A stretch of 32,313 nt of DNA, from the NCBI GenBank assembly GCA_018715025.1, contig DVMK01000218.1:1-32313 (forward strand). The letters are read 5' to 3'. Under the pieces are notes generated by a model that ran no database searches, was not told where the DNA came from, and worked only from the letters and a program-made list of their open reading frames with translations. This stretch comes from Candidatus Caccousia avistercoris (GTDB taxonomy: Bacteria > Bacillota > Clostridia > Oscillospirales > Acutalibacteraceae). The position numbers and the translations under genes are program-made. How positions within the stretch are numbered: position 1 is the first letter of the stretch; each line of letters opens with the position of its first letter. This document shows, one piece after another, positions 15,145-22,540 of the stretch.

Positions 15145-16908
15145 TTACCCCTTTTCTGCCAGCCTTTCCGCCAGATCCTTCTCCGGGGTGACGTACACCG
15201 TATTGTAGGAGACGTAGATGACCATGCCGGGCTTGGCCCCGTTGGGCTTGCTCACGTTGCGCACCTGGGTGTAGTCCACCGGCACCTGGGAGGATTCCCG
15301 GCCGCGGCTGTGCCAGGCAGCCAGCAGGGCGGCCTCCCGCAGGGCCGTCTCGGTGGGGGCGCGGCCCTCTGTCACCAGAATGGTGTGGGAACCGGGGATG
15401 TTCTTGGTGTGGAACCAAACGTCGTTGTTGCTGGCCTGCTTCATGGTAAGCCTGTCGTTCTGCCGGTTGTTGCGGCCCACTAGGATGGGGAAGCCGTCGG
15501 AGGAACGGAATTTCAGGGGGGCCGCCGCTGCGGCCGGCTTCTGCCGGCCCCGGGGGGCGCGGACATAGCCCTGTTCCATCAGCTCCTGGCGGATCTCCGA
15601 CAGATCCCTCTCTGTTTCGGCCCGGCTCAATTCCTCAAAGACAGAATCCAGGTAGGCAAGCTCTTCCTCCGCATGGGCGATCTGTTCGGTGAGCTTTTCC
15701 TCTGCGGTGCGCGCCTTCCGGTATTCCTTAAAATACTTCTGGGCGTTCTGGGTGGGGGTCAGCAGGGGATCCATCGGAACGGAAACCCGCGGCATCCCCT
15801 CCTCATAGAAGTTTTCCACCTCTGCCGAGGCCTGCCCCTTTTCCAGCCGGTACAGGTTGGCGCTGATCAGCTCGCCGTACAGGCGAAGCTCCTCCCGCCG
15901 GGCGCACTGCTCCAGCTCTGCCCGCTGCTTGTTGATCTTGTTGGTAAGCCGTTCGGAGGTATTGGTGAGCAGGCGGAGCAGATCCTGAGAGCGCACCCGC
16001 ATTCGGTCCTGCCGGTCGCGCTCGTCGTAGAATGCGTCCAGAAGCTCCGAGAAGGAATCCTGCCGGCGGACAATGGCGGCAAGGCCGTACTGCTCTATGG
16101 GAAGATAGGTGAAGTCCAGGGGCTTGCCGTCCGGCTTTACCGCCATGTGGGGCGTGCCGGAGGCCTGCCGGATGGTGGTGAAGGTGCGGTCCAGGAAAAA
16201 GGCCAGCCGCAGCCAGTGCTCCTCGCTCATCTGGCCTACCTTCAGCTCGGCCCCATGGCCGGTCAGGTACGCCAGCTCCCGGGCGGCAATGGGGGAAAAG
16301 CCCTGCAGGGAATTCAGGATCGCCTTGTCCAGGGCTGTGCCCTCCGGGCAGGCACGGATCCGATCCCCCGCCTCTGCCGGGGAAGCCTCCAGGGCGCACA
16401 GCTTGTCCTGGGGCGGGGGCAGCTGGTAGGAAAGGCCCGGCAGCACCAGGCGCTCTGAGGACATGTCGGCGTCCACCCGCTTGAGGGCGTCGATGATTTT
16501 CCCCTTTTCATCCACAAAGACAATGTTGCTGTACCGGCCCATAATCTCTGCGTACAGGGAAAGGGTGATCCGGTCGCCCAGCTCGTTCACCGCGTCGAAG
16601 CAAAGGCGCAGGACGCGCTCCAGCCCCGGCTGCTCCACGGCGGCCAGGCGGGCCCCCTGCAGGCGCTTGCGCATAAGCATGCACAGCATGGGGGGCTGGG
16701 GCGGGTTTTCCGGAACAAAGCGGGTAAAGTGAATGCGGGCGCTGTTGGCCCGGGCGGAAATCAGCAGTTTAAAATGATCCGTGCGGGTGCGCAGCAGGAG
16801 GACCATCTCCTCCTTGTTGGGCTGGTAAATCTTTTCTACCCTGGCTTCCAGGGCGTTTTCCTCCAATTCCCGCCGGATATGGTGCAGGAACGCACCGTCA
16901 AGAGCCAT
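15145..16908 (-). CDS. rqcH: Rqc2 homologue RqcH (NFACT protein)
   Basis: A 587-residue ribosome-associated quality-control factor. It binds stalled 50S-peptidyl-tRNA and recruits tRNA-Ala to add C-terminal alanine tails. The NFACT-N domain covers about residues 1-250 with the Asp-Arg pair in NELGDRITLSLYAEIMGRYS, a region needed for tailing in B. subtilis RqcH. HhH and coiled-coil parts follow (RSQDLLRLLTNTSERL to AEEKLTEQIAHAEEELAYL), then the NFACT-R domain with KFRSSDGFPILVGRNNRQND, DVWFHTKNIPGSH and the end. The ATG at 16908 has GGAG 8 bases upstream; the codon at 16917 is too close to it. It begins 22 bases after the methyltransferase stop, so it is the last gene of an operon with translation-related functions. 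Confidence 0.92.
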   Translation of the reverse strand: MALDGAFLHHIRRELEENALEARVEKIYQPNKEEMVLLLRTRTDHFKLLISARANSARIHFTRFVPENPPQPPMLCMLMRKRLQGARLAAVEQPGLERVLRLCFDAVNELGDRITLSLYAEIMGRYSNIVFVDEKGKIIDALKRVDADMSSERLVLPGLSYQLPPPQDKLCALEASPAEAGDRIRACPEGTALDKAILNSLQGFSPIAARELAYLTGHGAELKVGQMSEEHWLRLAFFLDRTFTTIRQASGTPHMAVKPDGKPLDFTYLPIEQYGLAAIVRRQDSFSELLDAFYDERDRQDRMRVRSQDLLRLLTNTSERLTNKINKQRAELEQCARREELRLYGELISANLYRLEKGQASAEVENFYEEGMPRVSVPMDPLLTPTQNAQKYFKEYRKARTAEEKLTEQIAHAEEELAYLDSVFEELSRAETERDLSEIRQELMEQGYVRAPRGRQKPAAAAAPLKFRSSDGFPILVGRNNRQNDRLTMKQASNNDVWFHTKNIPGSHTILVTEGRAPTETALREAALLAAWHSRGRESSQVPVDYTQVRNVSKPNGAKPGMVIYVSYNTVYVTPEKDLAERLAEKG

Positions 16909-16930
16909 GGGAAACACTCCGTTTCATCAA

Positions 16931-17689
16931 TCAGGATTCCAGGCGGCCCCAGTAGGCCTTCGTCTCGTTGGGGACGCAGAGAAGGCCGTCTTCGGCATAC
17001 TGGTCAAACAGGCCTTCCAGGGCGGCCAGGTACGCGGTGTAGCCCTCGTCCCCCGGGCCGATGCTGTAGGAGGAGGACAGGCTGCGCTGGATAAACTTTT
17101 CTTTTGTGTAGTACAGGTTGTGGGGGATTCGGATGCAGGCCGGCTTACCGCCGAAGAAAACCTCCATGGCAGCCTGCTTCTCCTCCCAATTGCCGCCGCT
17201 GAAGCCGCGAAAAGCCGGGCAGAAGCGGCGAAAGATCTCCCCGTTCCGCTTTACGGATTCCGCTTCCTCCACGCGGCTGTTCCACACCAGCACCGCCATT
17301 CCCCCGGGCCGCAGGATGCGCAAACACTCCCGGCGGAAGCCCTGGGGCGAAAACCAGTGGAAGGCCTGGGCCGCCGTCACGAGGGACACGCTGCCGGAGG
17401 GCAGGCCGGTGGCCTCGGCGGTCCCCTCCCGAAGGAAAATCCCGGGGGTGTTTCCCAGCAGCAGTTCCGCCTTCCGCCGCATGTCGCCGTTGGGCTCTAC
17501 GGCCCAGACGGAGCAGCCCAGCTCCTCCCGCAAAAAGCGGGAGAAAATGCCGGTGCCGGCCCCCACGTCGGCGGCGTCAGCCCCTTTCATGCCCAGCTCA
17601 GCCAGGCGGGCCGCCAGCTGTTTCGGGTAGCCGGGGCGGGCGGACTGGTACGACTCCGCCTTTCCGGAAAATTTAGCGGTATTGTCCAT
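16931..17689 (-). CDS. Class I SAM-dependent methyltransferase
   Basis: A 252-residue methyltransferase: ADVGAGTGIFSRFL is motif I (SAM binding, about residues 40-53), AVEPNGDMR motif II, GTAEATGLPSGSVSLVTAAQAFHWF motif III and the catalytic surroundings, and LRPGGMAVLVW motif IV-V. The layout with QAFHWF matches the Methyltransf_11 group that resembles trans-aconitate or small-molecule methyltransferases. Substrate unknown. ATG at 17689 with AAGGAG 6 bases upstream, just 10 bases after the Nif3-like stop. Being inside a trmK-nif3-rqcH operon does not by itself define its job. Confidence 0.85.
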   Translation of the reverse strand: MDNTAKFSGKAESYQSARPGYPKQLAARLAELGMKGADAADVGAGTGIFSRFLREELGCSVWAVEPNGDMRRKAELLLGNTPGIFLREGTAEATGLPSGSVSLVTAAQAFHWFSPQGFRRECLRILRPGGMAVLVWNSRVEEAESVKRNGEIFRRFCPAFRGFSGGNWEEKQAAMEVFFGGKPACIRIPHNLYYTKEKFIQRSLSSSYSIGPGDEGYTAYLAALEGLFDQYAEDGLLCVPNETKAYWGRLES

Positions 17690-17699
17690 CTCTTTCTCC

Positions 17700-18470
17700 T
17701 TACACATAGCGCGACGGCGGCTGAGAGCCTTCGGCCAGCTGGAATTCCACCTGGGGGAACTGCCCGCGCAGGCGAAGACGCAGGGGCTCCAGCACCACGG
17801 CCTCTGTGTGGAAATGGCCCGCGGCCACCAGAGTGAGGCCCGACTCCGCCGCGGCCAGCAGCTCATGGTGCTTTGCCTCGCCGGTGACAAAGGCCTGCAC
17901 GCCGCTGTCTTCCGGGCGGGGCATGCAGAAAGCGCCGGCCCCGCTGCACAGGCCTGCGGTGCGCACCTTTCCGCTTCCCTCGGTGTATTCCACCGCCTGG
18001 CAGCCCAGGGCGTCCCGCACAAAGAGGGCGAACTCTCTGGGGGAAAGCTCCTGCTCCAGCTCGCCGCACAGGGACTCGGGCAGGCCGGAGGGGCCGTCAA
18101 CCGAGAGCGTGCGCACATTCCGCAGGCCCAGCCGTTCCGCCAGGCAGGTGTTCACCCCGCCGGGGGCCAGATCCAGATTGGTGTGGGCGCAGATGGCCGC
18201 CACCCCGTGGGCGGCCAGCAGGAAGGGGGCCGAACCGGGAACCAGGCGGCGCAGCGGGTCAAAAATGACAGGGTGGTGGCTCACCACCAGCTGCGCCCCC
18301 TTGGCGGCGGCCTCCCGCACCACCTGGGGGGTAATGTCCAGCGCCAGCAGGGCCTTCTGCACCGGTTCCTGCCCGCTGCCCGCCAAAAGGCCCGCGTTGT
18401 CAAAGCTCATGGCGGTGGAAAAGGGGGCGAAGCTGTCCAGATATTCGTAAATGTCCCGTACTGTGGTCAT
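17700..18470 (-). CDS. Nif3-like dinuclear metal centre protein
   Basis: A 256-residue Nif3/YqfO-family protein. Metal ligands visible in order: SHHP (about residue 64), HTNLD (about 95) and GHFHTE (about 219-224), the arrangement that holds two metal ions. It is sometimes annotated as GTP cyclohydrolase 1 type 2, but the physiological reaction is unsettled. The length is that of the short form; the PII-like insert of B. subtilis YqfO is missing. Its ATG overlaps the trmK stop as ATGA, a coupling signature, and the trmK-nif3 pair is conserved in Firmicutes. Confidence 0.9.
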   Translation of the reverse strand: MTTVRDIYEYLDSFAPFSTAMSFDNAGLLAGSGQEPVQKALLALDITPQVVREAAAKGAQLVVSHHPVIFDPLRRLVPGSAPFLLAAHGVAAICAHTNLDLAPGGVNTCLAERLGLRNVRTLSVDGPSGLPESLCGELEQELSPREFALFVRDALGCQAVEYTEGSGKVRTAGLCSGAGAFCMPRPEDSGVQAFVTGEAKHHELLAAAESGLTLVAAGHFHTEAVVLEPLRLRLRGQFPQVEFQLAEGSQPPSRYV

Positions 18471-19183
18471 GTGGCGTCTCCTTTCTCTCCTGCCCGGCGT
18501 TCCAGCTCCTGCTGAAGCCGTTCCGCCCGGGCGGCCTCTTCCGCCCTGCCCGCCATGCGCAGGCCGGCGGCTCGCTTTTTCAGGGAAGCGGCCCGGGCCA
18601 GCAGGTAGGCCCGGCCGGCCCCGGTGTTGCCGTCTACCAGGCCGGCGTAGGGGAAGGCCTCCTCCGCGCCCTGCCGGGCCGCCAAGGGCGGGTCGTACCA
18701 GCAGAGCATGGCGCTGTAGGTATGGCCATCCTCGGTGACGGCCTCCTCCCGAAACAGGGCGAAGCCCTCCCGGCTGAGGAAGGCCCGCAGATCCTCCGCA
18801 GAGGTCATGGGCTGGAGGATCAGATGCTTTTCCGGCGTGCGCAGCCAGGGCGCCTGAGACACAATGCGGGCGATGAGCTCGCCCCCCATGCCGGCCACCG
18901 CCACGTCGTCCGCCTCCTCTGGGCGGAAGGCCGACAGCCCGTCAGAAAGCCTGGCGCTGACGGCGCCCTCCGCCCCGTATTTCGCTATGTTCTGCCGGGC
19001 GCTCTGCAGCGGCCCTTCCCGCACATCGGCCGCTATGGCCTGGGAAACCAGCCCGTTCTTCGCCAGCCAGATGGACAGGTAGCCGTGGTCGGCCCCAATG
19101 TCTGCCAGCCGGGCCCCTGGCCGCACCAGGGAAGCGCACAGGCTCAGCCGTTTGCCCAGCTGGAACATGGTGTGCTCTTTCAA
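18467..19183 (-). CDS. trmK: tRNA (adenine(22)-N(1))-methyltransferase TrmK
   Basis: A 238-residue SAM enzyme that makes m1A22 in the D-arm of some tRNAs. GARLADIGADHGYLSIWLA is the SAM-binding motif (about residues 23-41), VAVAGMGGELIARIV the conserved GMGG loop, and LILQPMTSAEDLRAFL the following catalytic region; a C-terminal coiled coil ends it. Family length is 230-240 residues. The TTG at 19183 follows AAGGAG by 8 bases and is preferred to upstream frame extension. The stop overlaps the Nif3-like start by 4 bases. Confidence 0.9.
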   Translation of the reverse strand: MKEHTMFQLGKRLSLCASLVRPGARLADIGADHGYLSIWLAKNGLVSQAIAADVREGPLQSARQNIAKYGAEGAVSARLSDGLSAFRPEEADDVAVAGMGGELIARIVSQAPWLRTPEKHLILQPMTSAEDLRAFLSREGFALFREEAVTEDGHTYSAMLCWYDPPLAARQGAEEAFPYAGLVDGNTGAGRAYLLARAASLKKRAAGLRMAGRAEEAARAERLQQELERRAGEKGDAT

Positions 19184-19202
19184 CTCATCTTCTCCTTCCA
19201 AA

Positions 19203-19238
19203 GGGGAAAAGAGCCGCCCGGCAGACGCCGAACGGCTC
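19203..19238 (-). terminator. Hairpin between the DUF1858 and trmK genes
   Basis: Minus-strand GAGCCG...CGGCTC stem (19211-19216, 19233-19238) with an inner CGGC/GCCG, then TTTTCCCC. Four T only, so partial readthrough into trmK is likely; no separate trmK promoter is visible. Confidence 0.55.
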
Positions 19239-19255
19239 CCATGTGCGTTTTTCTG

Positions 19256-19462
19256 TTACTGGTTCTTGGCCATGTGGTCGTTCAGCTTCTTCAGAAGCTC
19301 GTCCACACTGACGCCGTGAACCATACAGGCCTGCTCCAGGGTTTCGCCCCGGGAAGCGGGGCAGCCCAGGCAGTGCATGCCCATCTCCAGAAAATAGGGC
19401 GCCGTGGTCTGATCCATGGTGAGAATATCCCCAATCAGGGTGTCTTTTGTAACAGCAGCCAT
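19256..19462 (-). CDS. DUF1858 putative redox-disulfide domain protein
   Basis: A 68-residue stand-alone DUF1858 protein, related to the hybrid-cluster-protein-associated redox disulfide domain. After a helical start (TKDTLIGDILTMDQTTAPYF) it shows GMHCLGCPASRGETLEQAC, with a CxxC pair at about residues 31-34 and a third Cys at about 45. Such proteins are found in anaerobes and are thought to handle thiol redox or metal clusters; the reaction is not known. Start at 19462 with GGAGG 7 bases upstream. Confidence 0.85.
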   Translation of the reverse strand: MAAVTKDTLIGDILTMDQTTAPYFLEMGMHCLGCPASRGETLEQACMVHGVSVDELLKKLNDHMAKNQ

Positions 19463-19504
19463 GCGTAAACCTCCATTATTCTGCAAACGCAGATTCTTTT
19501 TTCC

Positions 19505-19533
19505 ATTATAATACCCCGAAAGCGTTTTTGCAA
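19505..19533 (-). promoter_or_regulatory. Promoter of the DUF1858-trmK gene group
   Basis: Minus-strand TTGCAA (19528-19533), 17-base spacer, perfect TATAAT (19505-19510), 42 bases before the start codon. Confidence 0.75.
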
Positions 19534-19552
19534 TACCTGAAATTTCCGACGC

Positions 19553-19584
19553 AGAAAAGGCCCGGGGCTTTTGCGCCCCAGGCC
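19553..19584 (-). terminator. Terminator after the double zinc-ribbon gene
   Basis: Minus-strand GGCCTGGGGC pairs with GCCCCGGGCC around GCAAAA, followed by TTTTCTGC. Confidence 0.75.
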
Positions 19585-19597
19585 TGCGTACTGCGGA

Positions 19598-19876
19598 TTA
19601 TTCCTCCCCGCGCATTCTGGCGAAGCACTCGCTGCAGTACACCGGGCGGTCCTCCCTGGGCTGGAAGGGCACCCTGGCCTCTCTGCCGCAGTTGGCGCAC
19701 ACAGCGGTGTACATCTCCCTCTCCCCTTTTGCGGCGTTCCTGCGGGCGTCGCGGCAGGCCTTGCACCGCTGGGGCTCGTTCACAAAGCCCTTGGACGCGT
19801 AGAATTCCTGTTCGCCGGCGGTAAACACAAATTCCTGGCCGCATTCCTTACAGATGAGAGTCTTGTCCTCGTACAT
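19598..19876 (-). CDS. zf-trcl type double zinc-ribbon protein
   Basis: A 92-residue protein with two Cys4 modules: a zf-trcl domain, KTLICKECGQEFVFTAGEQE then RCKACRDAR (about residues 4-44), and a second CANCGREARVPFQP...YCSECF module (about 60-86). Both should bind one Zn2+ each. Proteins of this type are widespread in Firmicutes and unassigned; a nucleic-acid or ribosome role is often suspected because of the basic linker (RDARRNAAKGERE). ATG at 19876 with AAGGA 6 bases upstream. It is the only gene behind the structured leader at 19909-20038, so that leader may control it. Confidence 0.85.
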   Translation of the reverse strand: MYEDKTLICKECGQEFVFTAGEQEFYASKGFVNEPQRCKACRDARRNAAKGEREMYTAVCANCGREARVPFQPREDRPVYCSECFARMRGEE

Positions 19877-19908
19877 GGATTCCTTACCTCGCTTCAAATG
19901 AAATATTT

Positions 19909-20038
19909 GCCCGTAGACGGATTCACACCGCCGCCTTTGAAAAACAACGCTCTATTGCTAAGCTACCGGGGCATGAACAGGGGTTTCCCCTCTCTGAACC
20001 GGCGGCGGTCAACATGCCTGCCGCCGCGTGCAAGTCCA
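19909..20038 (-). ncRNA. Structured leader RNA with a tRNA-like 3' segment
   Basis: Downstream of a strong promoter, the minus-strand RNA first forms nested hairpins (GGCATG with CATGCC enclosing GGGGAAACCCC; GCGGCGG with CCGCCGC). A 64-base segment (19972 to 19909) then reads like a tRNA: 5' GCCCCGG, TAGCTTAG...TAGAGC as D-arm, a TTTCAAA loop, and GGCGG-TGTGAAT-CCGTC as T-arm. It ends with CTACGGGC, which pairs with the 5' end as GCCC(CG)GTAG. It is too short for a working cloverleaf, the anticodon and T stems share bases, and no CCA is encoded. The D-loop GG and T-loop TC are changed together (to AA and GT). It could be a repurposed or decayed tRNA, or part of a known Clostridia RNA such as the raiA motif; not resolved by eye. 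Confidence 0.5.
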
Positions 20039-20043
20039 TCCTT

Positions 20044-20072
20044 ATTATAGCAATAGAGCCATCAGAATTCAA
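20044..20072 (-). promoter_or_regulatory. Promoter of the structured leader and zinc-ribbon gene
   Basis: Minus-strand TTGAAT (20067-20072), 17-base spacer, perfect TATAAT (20044-20049). The -10 region overlaps a 12-base inverted copy of the tRNA-like D-arm sequence (TAGCAATAGAGC). Confidence 0.75.
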
Positions 20073-20112
20073 CCATTCTATAAAAAATATATCATTATTT
20101 CATAACATACAA

Positions 20113-20139
20113 TAGAAAAGAGACCGCAAAGGAGCGGCC
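20113..20139 (-). terminator. Terminator after the sigma-factor gene
   Basis: Minus-strand GGCCGC, TCCTTT loop, GCGGTC, then TCTTTTC, directly after the TAG at 20143. Confidence 0.7.
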
Positions 20140-20142
20140 CCC

Positions 20143-20742
20143 CTATTCCAAAGGGAACAGCTTTTTCAGCTTGGCCCTGGCCCGCTGCACCGCGTTGCCC
20201 ACCGCCTTTTCGGTGGTGCGCAGCCGCTTGGCCGCCTCGCCGTAGCTGCAGCCCTGAAGCCGCAGAAACAGCACCTCACGCTCCAGCCGGGAAAGAGAGC
20301 TGCTGATCTTCTGCAGAAGCATCCCATAGGATTCGCTGTCCGCCAGAAGCGCCTGGGGATCCGCGCTGGGATCGGCCGGAAGCTCCAGCGCGCCCTGGCC
20401 GCTGTTCAGGGAAAGGTGGGCGGCCTCCCCGCCGCTTTGGCGCTGGGCCCGGCGCACCGCGGTAATCATCCGGTTGCGGATGCACACGTCGGCGTATGTT
20501 TTGAACGAAGCCTTCCGCCCCGGCTGGTAAAACCTGGCCGCCGAAAGAAGCCCCAGCATTCCTTCCTGGGACAAATCCTCGTTGTCGAGCCCCTGCCCCT
20601 GGAAGCGGACGGCCTTGGCCCGGATGAAGGAAACATACCGTTCCGCCAGCTGCCAAAAGGCGTTGGGGTCCCCCGCCTGCACCTGCAGGCAAAGCTCCCC
20701 GTCTGTCAAAGCGGGGGACTCCGCTCTCTCGTCGTCCGGCAC
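20143..20742 (-). CDS. sigH: SigH-like sigma-70 family factor
   Basis: A 199-residue sigma factor. Region 2 spans about residues 15-100 with AFWQLAERYVSFIRAKAVRF, the core-binding DLSQEGMLGLLSAARFY and promoter-melting FKTYADVCIRNRMITAVRR; region 4 is LSRLEREVLFLRLQGCSYGEAAKRLRTTEKAVGNAVQRARAKL. Order and length match SigH of Bacilli and Clostridia, which starts sporulation and, in some relatives, competence. The linker is rich in Ala, Pro and Gly, unlike B. subtilis SigH. GTG at 20742 with AGGGGAGG 8 bases upstream is preferred over the GTG at 20751, which touches that site. It is divergent from comM. Another SigH-like paralogue could exist elsewhere, so symbol confidence is moderate. Confidence 0.8.
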   Translation of the reverse strand: MPDDERAESPALTDGELCLQVQAGDPNAFWQLAERYVSFIRAKAVRFQGQGLDNEDLSQEGMLGLLSAARFYQPGRKASFKTYADVCIRNRMITAVRRAQRQSGGEAAHLSLNSGQGALELPADPSADPQALLADSESYGMLLQKISSSLSRLEREVLFLRLQGCSYGEAAKRLRTTEKAVGNAVQRARAKLKKLFPLE

Positions 20743-20771
20743 TGGCCTCACCTCCCCTGTTTCTTGCTTTT

Positions 20772-20800
20772 ATCATACTGCACTTTGGCAAAATCGTCAA
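20772..20800 (-). promoter_or_regulatory. Promoter of the SigH-like gene
   Basis: Minus-strand TTGACG (20795-20800), 17-base spacer, TATGAT (20772-20777); a housekeeping-type promoter about 30 bases before the start codon. Confidence 0.75.
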
Positions 20801-20869
20801 CACAGGCGGAAAAGGGGCGGCCTCCCGGCAAATGTCAATTCTTTTCACCAACCAGATACCGGGAAGGAA

Positions 20870-20898
20870 TTGTTTCTCCCGGGCAATCGATTTATAAT
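20870..20898 (+). promoter_or_regulatory. Promoter of comM
   Basis: TTGTTT (20870-20875), 17-base spacer, perfect TATAAT (20893-20898), 32 bases before the ATG. An AAGGAATT just upstream loosely resembles a SigH -35, but no matching GAAT -10 is present at the right distance. Confidence 0.7.
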
Positions 20899-20930
20899 GA
20901 AAAACAACACCATTTCAGGAGGACGGAGCC

Positions 20931-22463
20931 ATGGTTTCAAAAATCCACAGCATGGGGCTTTGGGGGATCGACGCGTTCCCCGTTGAGATTGAGGCGGACC
21001 TGAGCACAGGCATGCCTTCCTTCGAGGTGGTAGGCCTGCCGGACGCCGCGGTGCGGGAATCCCGGGACAGGATTCGCGCCGCCTTCAAGAACGCCGGGTT
21101 TGCCTTCCCCATTTCCCGCATTACCGTCAACATGGCGCCGGCGGACCAGAAAAAAGAAGGCACCCTGTACGACCTGCCCCTGTTCATCGCCCTTCTTTCC
21201 GCCTCGGGCCAGCTTCGCACGCCCAGCCCCTCCTCCGTCTTTCTGGGCGAGCTTTCCCTTTCCGGCGAGGTGCGCCCGGTAAAGGGGGTGCTGCCCATGG
21301 CCATCGCCGCCCAGGAGGCGGGCTTTTCCTCCCTGTTTGTTCCCGCGGCCAACGCCGCCGAGGGGGCTGTGGTGGAGGGGCTTTCGGTGTACCCGGTGCG
21401 CCATGTGGCAGATCTGTACCGGCACCTCACCGGCGAGGCCCCCCTTACCCCTGCCAAGCCCTCCGCAGAGGACGGGCCGCCTGCCGCCCCGCTGCCGGAC
21501 TTTGCGGAGGTGCGGGGCCAGGAGCTGGCGAAGCGCGCTTTGGAAATTGCCGCCAGCGGCGGCCACAACGTGCTGCTCATCGGAAGCCCCGGCACGGGAA
21601 AAAGCATGCTGGCCAAACGGCTGCCCTCCATTCTGCCTGACATGACAATGGCAGAACAGATTGAAACCAGCAAAATTTATTCCATCGCCGGGGCTCTTCC
21701 CGCGGGCGCGTCCCTGGTGCGGACCAGGCCCTTCCGCGCGCCTCACCACACCGTTTCCGCCGCCGGGCTTTCCGGGGGCGGCAGCATCCCCCGCCCGGGG
21801 GAAATCTCGCTGGCCCACAACGGGGTGCTGTTTTTGGACGAGCTGCCGGAGTACGAGCGCTCTGCCATGGAGGTGCTGCGCCAGCCCATTGAGGACGGCG
21901 TTGTCACCATTTCCCGGGTAAGCGGCAGCATCTCCTACCCCTGCTCCATCATGCTGGTGGCCGCCATGAACCCCTGCCCCTGCGGCTACTTCGGCCACCC
22001 CAGCCGGAAGTGCACCTGCAGCCCCCGGGCGGTCAACCGGTACCTGGGGCGCATCAGCGGCCCTCTGCTGGACCGTCTGGACCTTCATGTGGAGGTGCCG
22101 CCGGTCAGCTTCGACAGGCTTTCCTCCAGCGAACGGGCAGAACCCTCCAGCCAGATCAAAAAGCGGGTGAACGCGGCCCGGGAGCGGCAGCGGGAACGGC
22201 TGGCCGGAACCGGAATCCCCTGCAACGCCGGCATCACGCCCGGCCTTCTCACAGACCTGTGCCGCCCCACAGAAGCCGCCCGGAAGCTTTTGAAGGAAGC
22301 CTTCGCCCAGATGGAGCTTTCTGCCCGCGCCTACGACCGGGTGCTGAAGGTGGCCCGCACCATTGCGGATCTGGCCGGCAGCGCCGACCTGCTGCCCCAG
22401 CATGCCGCCGAGGCGGTGCAGTACCGCAGCCTGGACCGGAAATACTGGCTGCGGGAGCTGTAA
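20931..22463 (+). CDS. comM: ComM/YifB family AAA+ ATPase (Mg-chelatase-like)
   Basis: A 510-residue protein. The N-terminal domain (MPSFEVVGLPDAAVRESRDR, about residues 29-48) is the Lon-like fold typical of ComM; the central AAA+ domain has Walker A LIGSPGTGKSMLAKRL (about 215-230), Walker B GVLFLDELPEY and the sensor region; MNPCPCGYFGHPSRKC supplies a Cys-rich zinc-type insert; the C-terminal Mg_chelatase_C domain follows. ComM is a hexameric helicase that widens branch migration when incoming DNA joins the chromosome during transformation. ATG with AGGAGG 8 bases upstream. Its divergent neighbour is a SigH-like factor. Confidence 0.92.
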   Translation: MVSKIHSMGLWGIDAFPVEIEADLSTGMPSFEVVGLPDAAVRESRDRIRAAFKNAGFAFPISRITVNMAPADQKKEGTLYDLPLFIALLSASGQLRTPSPSSVFLGELSLSGEVRPVKGVLPMAIAAQEAGFSSLFVPAANAAEGAVVEGLSVYPVRHVADLYRHLTGEAPLTPAKPSAEDGPPAAPLPDFAEVRGQELAKRALEIAASGGHNVLLIGSPGTGKSMLAKRLPSILPDMTMAEQIETSKIYSIAGALPAGASLVRTRPFRAPHHTVSAAGLSGGGSIPRPGEISLAHNGVLFLDELPEYERSAMEVLRQPIEDGVVTISRVSGSISYPCSIMLVAAMNPCPCGYFGHPSRKCTCSPRAVNRYLGRISGPLLDRLDLHVEVPPVSFDRLSSSERAEPSSQIKKRVNAARERQRERLAGTGIPCNAGITPGLLTDLCRPTEAARKLLKEAFAQMELSARAYDRVLKVARTIADLAGSADLLPQHAAEAVQYRSLDRKYWLREL

Positions 22464-22476
22464 AAGTACAATATAC

Positions 22477-22527
22477 GCAGAAAAGCGGCGTCCAGACGGG
22501 TTTCTCCTCCGGACGCCGCTTTTCTGC
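22477..22527. terminator. Bidirectional terminator between comM and ftsK
   Basis: A 17-bp perfect stem, GCAGAAAAGCGGCGTCC with GGACGCCGCTTTTCTGC, around an 17-base loop, in the gap of two converging genes. The flanking A and T tracts are inside the stem. Confidence 0.8.
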
Positions 22528-22540
22528 GCGCAGCCCCCGC

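Noticed and set aside
19909-19972. Functional tRNA, perhaps with UCA anticodon for selenocysteine
   Set aside because: The loop reads TTTCAAA, but the element is too short, the anticodon and T stems compete for the same GGCGG, there is no long variable arm, and the acceptor is imperfect without CCA.
20855-20898. SigH-dependent promoter ahead of comM
   Set aside because: AAGGAATT is present but no GAAT-type -10 follows at 11-12 bases, while a proper sigma-A promoter overlaps the same place.
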